Shown: positions 26,713 through 35,008 of the stretch, piece after piece
Layout: the number at the start of each line of letters is the position of its first letter
How positions within the stretch are numbered: the stretch's first letter is position 1
NCBI RefSeq assembly: GCF_000300515.1
Contig: NZ_AMSI01000002.1
Span: forward strand, 248,001-312,000
Reading direction: 5' to 3'
Length of the DNA: 64,000 nt
Origin: Nitratireductor indicus C115
Lineage (GTDB): Bacteria > Pseudomonadota > Alphaproteobacteria > Rhizobiales > Rhizobiaceae
Position numbers and translations under genes: made by a program
Notes under the pieces: model-generated
Databases searched by the model: none
Told to the model about the DNA's origin: nothing
Seen by the model: the letters and a program-made list of their open reading frames with translations, nothing else

Positions 26713-28182
26713 ATGACAAACGACAAAGATACGGCGAAAGCCGCGCCTGACGATGCGCCGACACTCGTGCTGTTCCGTCACGATCTGAGGCTCGCCGACA
26801 ATCTTGCCCTGTCTGCAGCAGCGGATTGTGGCCGACCCGTCGTCGCCGCCTTTATCCTCGATGAGGAAAGCGAAGGCATGCGCCCCCTTGGCGGTGCGCG
26901 CCGCTGGTGGCTTCATCATTCCCTATGCGCCCTTGCGGGTCGCCTGTCGGATCTGGGTGCAGAGCTTGTCCTGCGGCGGGGCAGGATGGCGGAAACGACG
27001 GTGGCTCTCGCGCGCGAAACGGGTGCGGCGACGGTCTTCTGGAACCGACGCTACGAGCCAGCCGCAATCCATGCCGACAAGAAAATGAAAGCGGCGCTCA
27101 GGGAGAATGGCATTGCAGCCGAGAGCTTTACCGGCCAGCTCCTGCACGAACCCTGGCGCATCAAGACCGGTTCGGGCGGATTTTATCGCGTCTTCACGCC
27201 CTTCTGGCGAACCTTGTCCGAAGGGTTTGTCCCGCGCGAACCGGCCGATGCTCCCGAAAAGCTTTCTGTCTTCAAGGGCGATGTTGAGAGCGACAGGCTT
27301 GATGACTGGCAGCTTTTGCCAACCAGACCGGATTGGGCTGGCGGTTTGCGCAAGGCCTGGACGCCCGGCGAAACCGGCGCGCACAAACGGCTGGAGGCAT
27401 TTCTCGATGGCGGCGGCAAGGGCTATGAAACGCTGCGTGACAGAATGGCGAGCGAGGCGACATCAAGCCTTTCGCCGCATCTTTCCCATGGCGAAATCAC
27501 CCCCTATCAGATCTGGCAGCATCTCGAGCACCGCAACGACCTGACGCCGGGCGACCTGCAGACCTTCCGCAAGGAGCTTGGCTGGCGCGAATTCTGCTGG
27601 CATCTCCTGTTTCACAATCCGCAGCTCGCAGCGAAGAACTTCAACAGCGATTTCGATGCCTTCCCCTGGAACAGGGACGATGGCGCCTTACAAGCATGGC
27701 AGCGGGGAAGGACCGGCTACCCGGTCGTCGATGCGGCCATGCGCCAGCTTTGGCAAACCGGCTGGATGCACAACCGCGCCCGCATGATCGTCGCGTCCTT
27801 TCTCGTGAAGGATCTGAGACTGGATTGGCGCGAGGGCGAGCAATGGTTCTGGGACACGCTGGTCGATGCGGACCCTGCGAGCAACCCCGCCAACTGGCAA
27901 TGGGTGGCAGGTTCGGGCGCCGATGCCGCTCCCTATTTCCGCATCTTCAACCCTGTACTCCAGGGCGAGAAATTCGATTCAGGGGGCGACTATATCCGGC
28001 GTTACGTGCCGGAACTCGAAAACCTCCCCTCCAAGGGCATCCACAAGCCCTGGAAGGCAAAAGGCGAAGCCTTGAAAAAGGCTGGCATAACCCTCGGCAA
28101 GACCTATCCCGAACCCATGGTCGACCACGCGACGGCAAGGGAACACGCCCTGTCGGATTACAAATCCCTGAAATCAGAGTGA
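26713..28182 (+). CDS. phrB: Deoxyribodipyrimidine photolyase (cryptochrome/photolyase family)
   Basis: 489 residues. The N-terminal antenna domain starts at LVLFRHDLRLADNLAL. The FAD-binding domain carries WREFCWHLLFHNP, GYPVVDAAMRQLWQTGWMHNRARM, DADPASNPANWQWVAG and the close DAAPYFRIFNP...EKFDSGGDYIRRYVPEL. It repairs UV-made cyclobutane dimers with light; the features fit a class I CPD photolyase. The start at 26713 avoids the overlap with the 76-residue gene that a more upstream ATG would give. Confidence 0.93.
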   Translation: MTNDKDTAKAAPDDAPTLVLFRHDLRLADNLALSAAADCGRPVVAAFILDEESEGMRPLGGARRWWLHHSLCALAGRLSDLGAELVLRRGRMAETTVALARETGAATVFWNRRYEPAAIHADKKMKAALRENGIAAESFTGQLLHEPWRIKTGSGGFYRVFTPFWRTLSEGFVPREPADAPEKLSVFKGDVESDRLDDWQLLPTRPDWAGGLRKAWTPGETGAHKRLEAFLDGGGKGYETLRDRMASEATSSLSPHLSHGEITPYQIWQHLEHRNDLTPGDLQTFRKELGWREFCWHLLFHNPQLAAKNFNSDFDAFPWNRDDGALQAWQRGRTGYPVVDAAMRQLWQTGWMHNRARMIVASFLVKDLRLDWREGEQWFWDTLVDADPASNPANWQWVAGSGADAAPYFRIFNPVLQGEKFDSGGDYIRRYVPELENLPSKGIHKPWKAKGEALKKAGITLGKTYPEPMVDHATAREHALSDYKSLKSE

Positions 28183-28192
28183 GAAATACCTA

Positions 28193-28483
28193 TCAGGCCC
28201 GCGACACGAAGTCTGCGGCGTAGCGCATCTCGCGCAGGGGCCGAACCTCGGCCGTGCAGGCGTCGTAGGTGGGATGCGCCTTGTAGGCGGCCAGTGCCGT
28301 CTCGTCGCGGAACTCGCCATAAACGATTACATCCACTTCGGTCCCGATCTGGTCGACCTTCGTGTTGATGCCGATCTCGAAAAAATCGGAATGGGGAATT
28401 TCGCCAAGCTTGCCGAGCTTTTCAGCGATGCGCTCGACATCGGTTTTATCCTTGGCGCTGAAGAAAACGATGTGGCGAATCAT
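28193..28483 (-). CDS. Dabb-domain (stress-responsive A/B barrel) protein
   Basis: 96 residues, starting MIRHIVFFSAKDK, the typical opening of the ferredoxin-like Dabb barrel, and with HPTYDACTAEVRPLREMRYAADF at the end. Members are small dimeric proteins of varied role, some with decarboxylase or cyclase activity in plants; no specific function can be read. ATG at 28483 with GGAGA upstream. It converges on phrB with a 10-nt gap. Confidence 0.85.
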   Translation of the reverse strand: MIRHIVFFSAKDKTDVERIAEKLGKLGEIPHSDFFEIGINTKVDQIGTEVDVIVYGEFRDETALAAYKAHPTYDACTAEVRPLREMRYAADFVSRA

Positions 28484-28600
28484 GGCAAGTCTCCGAATAT
28501 GAGCATCGGCAAATCGCTCCCCGATGCCTGCAATGTCAATGCGCCCCACCGTCGCGCCGCAGATTCAAAATATCCGCAATCCTCCATACTCAATTGTTTC

Positions 28601-28633
28601 CAAAAGAAAAAGGCCGGGCACTCAATCCGGCCT
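28601..28633 (-). terminator. Intrinsic terminator after the cpdB-like gene
   Basis: Read on the minus strand, AGGCCGG and CCGGCCT form a perfect 7-bp stem with a 9-nt loop, followed by TTTTTCTTTTG. It sits 20 nt after the stop of the nucleotidase gene. Confidence 0.85.
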
Positions 28634-28653
28634 CTTGGTCAGGGATGGCATTC

Positions 28654-30648
28654 TCAAAGGGTGATGCGATAGAGCGCGAAGCCCTCCTGCCCCTCACCTG
28701 CGGGCTCGATGGAGACGCCTTTCACATCCTTCGCGAAGCGCGCCGCCTTCGGCCCGGTCTCGAACAGTACCGACGTTCCCGCCAGCGGCTTGAAACGCCA
28801 GTTGGCATCCGCCGATGCGTTGATGGTTCCCTGTTCGACAATGTAGCGCACGATCACGTCGCGATTTGTGTCCGGTGCGGCAAAGATCACCTTATCCGGC
28901 CCGATGCCCGGGAAATTCCCGCCACCGCCACCACGGTAATTGTTGGTGGCCACCACAAATTTCTGCGCAGGATCAATGGGGCCGCCGTTGAAGGCGAGAT
29001 CGACGATGCGGCTTGCATCCGCATGAAGCAGCTCGCCCTTCGGTGAATATTTGGCGGGCTGCGAAAGATCGATCGCATATGTCACCCCGTCGATCACATC
29101 GAAATTGTAGGATGGGAAAGACGCGTCGAGCAGGGTCTGGTCGGCCTTGCCCGGCTCCACCTTGTTGAAGATGCCCGCCGACATCTCCAGCCATTCCTTC
29201 ACATCAGCCCCGGTCACGAGCACCGCCTGGACCGTGTTGGGATAGAGATAAAGATCGGCGACATTCTTAATCGCCACATCGCCGGCAGCGACATCGGTAT
29301 AATAGTCAGGCCCGCCCCGGCCGCCCGCCTTGAAGGGCGCCGCCGCTGAAAGAACAGGCAGGCCTTTGTATTCGCCGTCCTTCAGCATATCCGTGATGTA
29401 CCAGGTCTGCGCCTGGCTCACGATCTGGACCGACGGATCGTCTGCCACCAGAGCGAAATAGGAATAGAGCGGCGCCGAGGTCTTGCCCACGGCGGTGCGT
29501 ACATATTTGAGCGTCGCCTCATGATCTTCGCGGACGGCATCTTCCACCTCCGCCTTGCTTTGAACCAGCGGTTCAGTCTTGCGTTCCACCCGCTTGAAGA
29601 TCGGCCGCGCCTGCGAAGTGGAGCTCACGATCCGCCAGCTATTGCCTTCGCGTTCCAGAAGAAGGTCGATCAGGCCGAGATGCGAGCCCCAGAAACCGCC
29701 CATTACGCCCGGCTTGCCGTTGATGGTGCCATTCGCATTGTCGAGACCTTCAAGCCCGTCGAATTTCGGTCCCGGAAAATCCAGATGGCTGTGACCGGTG
29801 ACGATCGCGTCGATGCCGTCCACGCCGGCCAGAAGCAGCGAGGCGTTTTCCAGGTTTTCGGCATATTGCATCGGCCCCATGCCCGAATGGGAAAGCGCAA
29901 CGATCAGCTCCGCCCCCTCTTCCTTCATTTGCGGTACCCAGGCCTGCGCTGCCCGCACGATGTCGCGCGTCATGGCCTTGCCGGCCAGGTGCTTTGAATC
30001 CCAGTTCATGACCTGCGGCGGCACGAAACCGATCAACCCGATGCGCAAGGGGTGTTCCTGGCCGCTGCCATCCTTCACCTTCCGGTCGAGGATCACATAG
30101 GGCTTCAGGAAAAGGTCGTCGTCACGGCCGTTTGCCGCCAGCATTCCCTTGGTCAGGTTGGCGCAGACAAATGGGAAATTCGCGCCCGACATAACCTTGA
30201 ACAGGAAATCCAGCCCGTAGTTGAATTCGTGGTTCCCCAGCGTCGAGCAATCATAACCGAGCACATTCATGCCCTTGATGACCGGATGCATGTCCCCTTC
30301 CCGCATGCCCCGCTCATAGGCGATATAGTCGCCCATCGGGTTGCCCTGCAGGAAGTCGCCATTGTCGACCAGGATGGAATTCGTGGCCTCCGCGCGGATC
30401 GCATCGATGATAGAAGCGGTTCGGGCAAGCCCCATCGTGTCGTTGGGCTTGTCCGCATAATAATCATAGGGGAACACATGGACATGGAGATCGGTGGTCT
30501 CCATGATCCGCAGATGCGCCTGGTTACCGGCAGCTCTTGCCGAAAAAGGGTGCATCAGCACCAGAGACCCGGCCGCCGCCGATCCCGCCAGAAAGGCCGA
30601 TTTTGTCAGAAAGGAACGCCTCGACATGCTTGAAAGCCCGTGATCCAT
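28654..30648 (-). CDS. cpdB: 2',3'-cyclic-nucleotide 2'-phosphodiesterase / 3'-nucleotidase, Tat-exported
   Basis: 664 residues. A twin-arginine signal (SRRSFLTK at 9-16, hydrophobic stretch to FSARA) leads into a metallophosphatase domain: [10 protein letters not shown] (metal ligands Asp53, His55), [12 protein letters not shown] as DNGD..., LGNHEFNYG, and [11 protein letters not shown]. The C-terminal 5'-nucleotidase domain follows with [13 protein letters not shown]. It frees nucleosides from external cyclic and 3'-nucleotides for phosphate or nucleoside uptake. A Tat rather than Sec signal suggests the metal is loaded before export. Start ATG with AGGAGAG 8 nt upstream. Confidence 0.93.
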   Translation of the reverse strand: MDHGLSSMSRRSFLTKSAFLAGSAAAGSLVLMHPFSARAAGNQAHLRIMETTDLHVHVFPYDYYADKPNDTMGLARTASIIDAIRAEATNSILVDNGDFLQGNPMGDYIAYERGMREGDMHPVIKGMNVLGYDCSTLGNHEFNYGLDFLFKVMSGANFPFVCANLTKGMLAANGRDDDLFLKPYVILDRKVKDGSGQEHPLRIGLIGFVPPQVMNWDSKHLAGKAMTRDIVRAAQAWVPQMKEEGAELIVALSHSGMGPMQYAENLENASLLLAGVDGIDAIVTGHSHLDFPGPKFDGLEGLDNANGTINGKPGVMGGFWGSHLGLIDLLLEREGNSWRIVSSTSQARPIFKRVERKTEPLVQSKAEVEDAVREDHEATLKYVRTAVGKTSAPLYSYFALVADDPSVQIVSQAQTWYITDMLKDGEYKGLPVLSAAAPFKAGGRGGPDYYTDVAAGDVAIKNVADLYLYPNTVQAVLVTGADVKEWLEMSAGIFNKVEPGKADQTLLDASFPSYNFDVIDGVTYAIDLSQPAKYSPKGELLHADASRIVDLAFNGGPIDPAQKFVVATNNYRGGGGGNFPGIGPDKVIFAAPDTNRDVIVRYIVEQGTINASADANWRFKPLAGTSVLFETGPKAARFAKDVKGVSIEPAGEGQEGFALYRITL

Positions 30649-30748
30649 GCCGTCTCTCCTGTGGCAAAACCGGATGATTACGCTGTTGCGCCCCGACTTC
30701 CAGCAGAATCTGATGACGGTCCGATGACGTTTTCAACCGCGCCCGCTT

Positions 30749-31222
30749 TCAACCGAGATCCGGCCTCAGTCCCACCGCCGTACGATCGATCACCTCGCGC
30801 AGCGCGAAAGCAGAATTGATACGGATCACATGGGGCATGCCCGTCAGCCACTCCTTGTGGATGCGTTCGTAATCCTGGAGATCTTTCGCGGCGATCCGCA
30901 ATATATAATCATACTCGCCCGACATGAGATGGCAGGAAAGCACATTGGGGCAGCGTTTCACCGCCGCTTCGAACTCGCTCAAGGTCCGCTCGAACTGTCC
31001 TGACAGCGAAATGTGCACAATCACAGTCATCGAATGACCGAGGGCGACATTGGAAAGCTCGGCATGATAACCTTTGATCACGCCACTCTTTTCGAGATTG
31101 TCGAGCCGGCGCGAACAGGCCGATTGCGACAGACCGACCTTTTCGGCCAGGGTCGAATTGGACATGCGTCCATCCTGCTGGAGGGCATCCAGAATGGCGA
31201 TATCAATCCTATCCAGGGCCAT
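30749..31222 (-). CDS. Lrp/AsnC-family regulator, divergent from ald
   Basis: 157 residues. The N-terminal helix-turn-helix (LDALQQDGRMSNSTLAEKVGLSQSACSRRLDNLEKSGVI) is followed by an Asnc_trans_reg RAM domain (GEYDYILRIAAKDLQDYERI). Placed head-to-head with alanine dehydrogenase, it should be the alanine- or leucine-responsive activator of ald, as AldR/AlaR are elsewhere. ATG at 31222 with CAGGAGGAA upstream; a further in-frame start 13 codons earlier has no RBS. Confidence 0.92.
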   Translation of the reverse strand: MALDRIDIAILDALQQDGRMSNSTLAEKVGLSQSACSRRLDNLEKSGVIKGYHAELSNVALGHSMTVIVHISLSGQFERTLSEFEAAVKRCPNVLSCHLMSGEYDYILRIAAKDLQDYERIHKEWLTGMPHVIRINSAFALREVIDRTAVGLRPDLG

Positions 31223-31377
31223 TGTTCGAATTTCCTCCTGAAAAATTTCGTGAATTTGCAAAAACTATCGAATTTTGTCCCACTCTGCAAATGTGTTCGC
31301 AAGGACCTTCGGCGCTTTTTGTGGTCTCATGACTTATGCCAGATCAACGGCCACACGATCCCCGGAGGAGAAACACA
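31223..31377. promoter_or_regulatory. Shared Lrp/ald control region
   Basis: 155 nt between divergent starts. The half nearest the regulator is AT-rich, with the heptamer CGAATTT at 31227 and 31269 and TGAATTT at 31251, spaced 24 and 18 nt; AATTTCG at 31244 is the reverse form. Lrp-type octamers bind such phased AT-rich sites. The ald RBS is CGGAGGAG near 31362. Binding is inference. Confidence 0.5.
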
Positions 31378-32493
31378 ATGCGCGTCGGTTGCCCGAAAGA
31401 AATCAAAAACCATGAATATCGCGTCGGCCTTACCCCCGGCGCTGTTCGTGAATATGTGGCCCATGGCCACGACGTTCTGGTGGAGACCGGCGCAGGAGCA
31501 GGCATCGGTGCAGACGACAATGCCTACCGCGCTGCCGGCGCGAGCATCGCGAAGACCGCAGCCGAGGTTTTTGCCAGGTCCGACATGATCGTGAAGGTCA
31601 AGGAGCCCCAGCCCTCCGAGTGGGTTCAGCTTCGCGAAGGCCAGATTCTCTATACCTACCTCCATCTCGCTCCGGATCCTGACCAGACGCGCGGCCTGAT
31701 CGATTCGGGCGTGACTGCCATCGCCTATGAAACCGTCACGGACGGGCGCGGCGGCCTGCCTCTCCTTGCCCCCATGTCGGAAGTGGCCGGCCGCCTTGCC
31801 ATTCAGGCAGGCGCCACCGCGCTCCAGAAGGCCAATGGTGGCCGCGGCGTTCTTCTGGGGGGCGTGCCCGGCGTTCTTCCCGGCAAGGTAACGGTGATCG
31901 GCGGCGGTGTGGTGGGCCTCAACGCAGCCAAAATGGCCGTGGGCCTTGGCGCCGACGTTACGATCCTTGACCGCTCCATTCCGCGTCTGCGCCAGCTCGA
32001 CGACATCTTCAACGGCCGCATCCATACCCGCTATTCCACAGTGGAAGCGCTGGAAGAAGAGTGTTTCTCCGCCGACGTGGTGGTGGGTGCCGTGCTTATA
32101 CCGGGCGCGGCTGCGCCGAAACTCGTAACCCGCGAAATGCTCTCCGGCATGAAGCAGGGTTCGGTCCTGGTCGATGTTGCCATCGATCAGGGCGGCTGTT
32201 TCGAGACCTCCCACGCCACGACCCATTCGGGTCCGACCTATGAGGTCGATGGCATCATCCATTATTGCGTCGCGAATATGCCAGGCGCGGTTCCGGTGAC
32301 CTCGGCGCACGCGCTGAACAACGCAACGCTGCATCACGGTCTTCAGCTCGCCGACCAGGGCCTGAAAGCGCTGATCGACGACGCCAATCTGCGCAATGGC
32401 CTCAACGTCCACAAGGGGCGGATCACCAACCGCGCCGTAGCTGAGGCCCTGGGCTACGAGATGGCTGAGCCGCAGGCTGTCATCGCCGCTTAG
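31378..32493 (+). CDS. ald: Alanine dehydrogenase
   Basis: 371 residues. NAD-dependent interconversion of alanine and pyruvate plus ammonia. Start [20 protein letters not shown] is diagnostic; Lys75 in VKVKEPQ and His96 in TYLHLA are the catalytic pair; the nucleotide loop is [13 protein letters not shown] (about 171-183). Also [19 protein letters not shown]. Transcribed away from the Lrp-type gene. Its TAG stop is the first triplet of a dispersed palindromic repeat, and an intrinsic terminator follows about 95 nt later. Confidence 0.97.
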   Translation: MRVGCPKEIKNHEYRVGLTPGAVREYVAHGHDVLVETGAGAGIGADDNAYRAAGASIAKTAAEVFARSDMIVKVKEPQPSEWVQLREGQILYTYLHLAPDPDQTRGLIDSGVTAIAYETVTDGRGGLPLLAPMSEVAGRLAIQAGATALQKANGGRGVLLGGVPGVLPGKVTVIGGGVVGLNAAKMAVGLGADVTILDRSIPRLRQLDDIFNGRIHTRYSTVEALEEECFSADVVVGAVLIPGAAAPKLVTREMLSGMKQGSVLVDVAIDQGGCFETSHATTHSGPTYEVDGIIHYCVANMPGAVPVTSAHALNNATLHHGLQLADQGLKALIDDANLRNGLNVHKGRITNRAVAEALGYEMAEPQAVIAA

Positions 32494-32525
32494 CGTATTT
32501 TGCAGTCAGATGGCGTCATCTGACC
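32491..32525 (+). repeat. Dispersed palindromic repeat, copy at the ald stop codon
   Basis: Begins with the TAG stop of ald and contains ATTTTGCAGTCAG, then the palindrome GTCAGATG-GCGT-CATCTGAC (32505-32524). Copies with the same layout lie at 32720-32753 (minus), 38485-38521 (minus) and, less well kept, 49725-49761. The outer 12-mer TTTTGCAGTCAG is exact in this copy and the ompA-side copy. Confidence 0.75.
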
Positions 32526-32586
32526 TCCGTAAAAATAGGGAAAAACAAAAGGATAGAGCGGATCACCCTCCCTTTCCTCCCGAATT

Positions 32587-32613
32587 TGCCCGCCGGAAAC
32601 GGCGGGCATTTTT
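32587..32613 (+). terminator. Intrinsic terminator for ald
   Basis: TGCCCGCCG, a GAAA tetraloop and CGGCGGGCA make a perfect 9-bp stem followed by TTTTT. It lies 94 nt after the ald stop codon. Confidence 0.92.
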
Positions 32614-32654
32614 CGTTCCGAGGAAGCTGAACGTCTTCCCCGGATAGACACGCG

Positions 32655-32688
32655 AAAACGCCGTGCGTCCTTTCGGAGGCACGGCGTT
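32655..32688 (-). terminator. Intrinsic terminator for the OmpA-like gene
   Basis: On the minus strand AACGCCGTGC pairs with GCACGGCGTT (10 bp, arms 32657-32666 and 32679-32688), with a short inner TCC/GGA pairing, and the stem runs into TTTTCG. It lies about 63 nt after the stop of the OmpA-like gene. The 64-codon open frame across it on the minus strand is not taken as a gene. Confidence 0.8.
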
Positions 32689-32719
32689 CAAACATTTGGT
32701 TCTTCCGCATTTATGCGCG

Positions 32720-32753
32720 TGTCAGGTAATTCCACCTGACTGCAAAAGCTCTA
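32720..32753 (-). repeat. Dispersed palindromic repeat, copy at the OmpA-like gene stop codon
   Basis: Read on the minus strand it begins with the gene's TAG stop, then AGCTTTTGCAGTCAG and the palindrome GTCAGGT-GGAAT-ACCTGAC. It faces the ald copy, so the 257-nt gap is framed by inverted copies with both terminators between them. Confidence 0.75.
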
Positions 32754-33308
32754 ACGAATGAAATCGTCGATCCGGCGCAAGGTCACGCGGCGGTTACGCC
32801 AGTTTTCGTTCTGGGTCGGCACGAGCAAAAACTCCTCGCCATACCCGACCGTCTCCATCATGCGTGCCGGAACGCCGAACTGGCGCACCAGGGTTCGCCT
32901 GAGCGAGGCGGCGCGTTGTTCGGACAGGCGCTGGTTATAGCCGAAGGAACCGACCGCGTCGGTGTGGCCTTCAAGCAGCACCACAGTGCCCGGCCGGCGG
33001 CGACGCAGCTGCTTCAAGGCGTCGGCAATCTGGGCGACCTTGCGGTACTGCGAACGCGGCACCTCCGCGGAATCGAACTCGAAATTGATCGCCTGGATAT
33101 CAATAGAAGGAGCGCGGCGGCGCAAATCAGGCCTGCGCTTGAGTTCCTGAACCGTAACGCGGTCCTGCGGGCGGACCCTCTGGGCAGGCGCCACTTCCAG
33201 CCGGCGCTGGATCTGGGAAGCGGAAGGCATTGAGGACTGCGCCATGGCCGCGCCTGGCATGAGACAGGCAGCAATAGCGGCACCAAGCATCTGACGGCGG
33301 TTCAGCAT
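32751..33308 (-). CDS. OmpA-family outer-membrane/periplasmic protein
   Basis: 185 residues. The N-terminal signal MLNRRQMLGAAIAACLMPGAAMAQ has an RR-x-hydrophobic start that could be Tat-type, though Sec is possible. A linker rich in Arg/Pro (30-70) leads to an OmpA C-terminal peptidoglycan-binding domain: INFEFDSAEVP, LLEGHTDAVGS and NQRLSEQRAASLR. It anchors something to the cell wall; there is no N-terminal beta-barrel. An 18-bp palindrome lies 24 nt upstream of the start. Confidence 0.87.
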   Translation of the reverse strand: MLNRRQMLGAAIAACLMPGAAMAQSSMPSASQIQRRLEVAPAQRVRPQDRVTVQELKRRPDLRRRAPSIDIQAINFEFDSAEVPRSQYRKVAQIADALKQLRRRRPGTVVLLEGHTDAVGSFGYNQRLSEQRAASLRRTLVRQFGVPARMMETVGYGEEFLLVPTQNENWRNRRVTLRRIDDFIR

Positions 33309-33332
33309 CGAATGTTCCTTTCAGGACAAAAC

Positions 33333-33350
33333 AAATATGCCGGCATATTT
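33333..33350. promoter_or_regulatory. Perfect 18-bp palindrome upstream of the OmpA-like gene
   Basis: AAATATGCCGGCATATTT is an uninterrupted palindrome 24 nt before the start codon at 33308, in the 96-nt gap after sseA. With no loop it suits a dimeric DNA-binding protein better than an RNA hairpin. I do not recognise the regulator. Confidence 0.6.
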
Positions 33351-33404
33351 CCTCGCACGCCCTGAATTGCCGATGAACAGCTTGTTGCCTGATCTTCAGC
33401 TTGT

Positions 33405-34253
33405 TCAGACATCCTTCTCGACGGGCGTATCGGCATGTCCGCCCCATTCCGTCCAGGAACCGTCGTAAAGGCGGTTGTCGGTGTGGCCGAGCGTTTCCAG
33501 GGCGAGCGTGATGACCGCCGCTGTTACCCCGGACCCACAGGACGTGACCACTGGCTTGCCGAGATCGACACCGGCTTTCTCGAAAACCGCACGCAGTTCC
33601 GCCGGCGGCAGAAGCTTTCCATCGCGCGACAGGATGGAAGCAGGAACATTGCGCGCACCCGGCATGTGGCCCGAGCGGATACCCTCCCGCGGCTCCGGCT
33701 CTGCGCCACAAAAGCGCCCTGGCGAGCGGGCGTCGGCCACCTGCATGTCGCCGTCCGCCACCACGCTCCGCATCTTTTCCAGATCGACCACGCGATCACG
33801 ATCAAGCCTGGCGTCGAAGACGCTTGCTGCGATCCTCGTCTGTTCGCTGGTCACGGCACGCCCTTCGGCCCGCCATCCGTCGATGCCGCCTTCCAGCACA
33901 TAGACCTTTTGCGCGCCCATGATACGAAACATCCACCATACGCGCGGCGCCGAAAAGAAGCCCGGCCCGTCATAGACGACAATCGTATCGTCCCGCGTAA
34001 TTCCCATTGCGCTTGCATGCCGTTCGAAGGTGCGCGCATCGGGCAATGTATGCGGTAGCATCGCATTCGGTGCCACCACCGCGTCCTGATCGAAGAACAC
34101 GGCGCGCGGGATATGTCCGGCCTCGTATTCAGCGCGCGCATTGCGTCCCTGCGCCGGCAGGTACCAGGAAGCATCGACCACGCACAGGCCCGGCTCCCCC
34201 AGATGCTTTTCCAGCCAGTCGGCGGAAACGGTAAAGCGGCTTGTCTCGCTCAT
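33405..34253 (-). CDS. sseA: 3-mercaptopyruvate sulfurtransferase
   Basis: 282 residues, two rhodanese domains. The first (about 5-125) is structural; the second holds the active Cys239 in the loop CGSGVTA, the loop type of mercaptopyruvate rather than thiosulfate enzymes. It moves sulfur from 3-mercaptopyruvate, a cysteine breakdown product, to thiophilic acceptors. It follows alaX by 8 nt, third in the cysK-alaX-sseA operon. ATG at 34253. Confidence 0.93.
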   Translation of the reverse strand: MSETSRFTVSADWLEKHLGEPGLCVVDASWYLPAQGRNARAEYEAGHIPRAVFFDQDAVVAPNAMLPHTLPDARTFERHASAMGITRDDTIVVYDGPGFFSAPRVWWMFRIMGAQKVYVLEGGIDGWRAEGRAVTSEQTRIAASVFDARLDRDRVVDLEKMRSVVADGDMQVADARSPGRFCGAEPEPREGIRSGHMPGARNVPASILSRDGKLLPPAELRAVFEKAGVDLGKPVVTSCGSGVTAAVITLALETLGHTDNRLYDGSWTEWGGHADTPVEKDV

Positions 34254-34261
34254 GGTCCCTC

Positions 34262-35008
34262 TCAAGCGGCCGGCATGGGCCCGAAACGAATGCGGAAACG
34301 GCGGTTTTCGCGCCCCTTCTTCTCGATCTTCCCGATGTGGATCTCTCCCACCTCGCCGGTGCGCGCCACATGGGTGCCGCCGCAGGGCTGACTGTCGACG
34401 CTATCATCGTCCCCAATGCACACAAGGCGGATTTTGCCGGCTCCTGCCGGTGGGCGCACGTTCTTGGACTTGACCAGCCCCGGATTGGCCGCGAGTTCCT
34501 CTTCGCTGATCCAGCGAATGAAAATGGGATGGTCGGCTTCCACCAGCTCCATCAGCTTCGCGGTGACGTCTTCCTTTGTGAAACCGGCATCCGGCAGGTC
34601 GAAATCCACGCGGGAATCCTCTTCCCCCACCGAAGCACCGGTAATGGGGTAAGAACAGATCACGCTCAGGAGATGACAGGCCGTATGCATGCGCATGAGT
34701 TTCAGCCGCCGCTCCCAGTCGATTGCAAGACGCACCGTCTCACCGGCTTCCGGCAGCGCCTGTCCGGCGGCAGGAACATGGATGATCTCGTCCTTGGTCT
34801 CACCGGTGACTGTCGCCGCGATTTCCACGACAGCACCGTCAGGGCGAATCAGACGCCCGGTATCGCCCGGCTGGCCACCCGACGTCGCATAGAAGATCGT
34901 GCGATCAAGCACTATGCCGCCCCGGTCATTGATGCCTGCGACGGTTGCTTCTGCCTCTCGTAAATAGGCATCCTCGCGAAAAAGCGCCTCGGTCCTGTCG
35001 CCCATCAT
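34262..35008 (-). CDS. alaX: Alanyl-tRNA editing protein (AlaX-type)
   Basis: 248 residues, free-standing homologue of the AlaRS editing domain; hydrolyses Ser-tRNA(Ala). The zinc ligands are His108 and His112 (MHTACH) and Cys209 and His213 (QPCGGTH). The N-terminal beta region (FYATSGGQPGDTG) makes it the medium AlaX-M form. Its ATG overlaps the stop of cysK (ATGA); a second ATG follows directly. No AlaRS gene is nearby. Confidence 0.92.
   Translation of the reverse strand: MMGDRTEALFREDAYLREAEATVAGINDRGGIVLDRTIFYATSGGQPGDTGRLIRPDGAVVEIAATVTGETKDEIIHVPAAGQALPEAGETVRLAIDWERRLKLMRMHTACHLLSVICSYPITGASVGEEDSRVDFDLPDAGFTKEDVTAKLMELVEADHPIFIRWISEEELAANPGLVKSKNVRPPAGAGKIRLVCIGDDDSVDSQPCGGTHVARTGEVGEIHIGKIEKKGRENRRFRIRFGPMPAA

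Noticed and set aside
32516-32710. 64-codon minus-strand open frame between ald and the OmpA-like gene
   Set aside because: It runs through both intrinsic terminators and has no RBS; better explained as 3' untranslated DNA.
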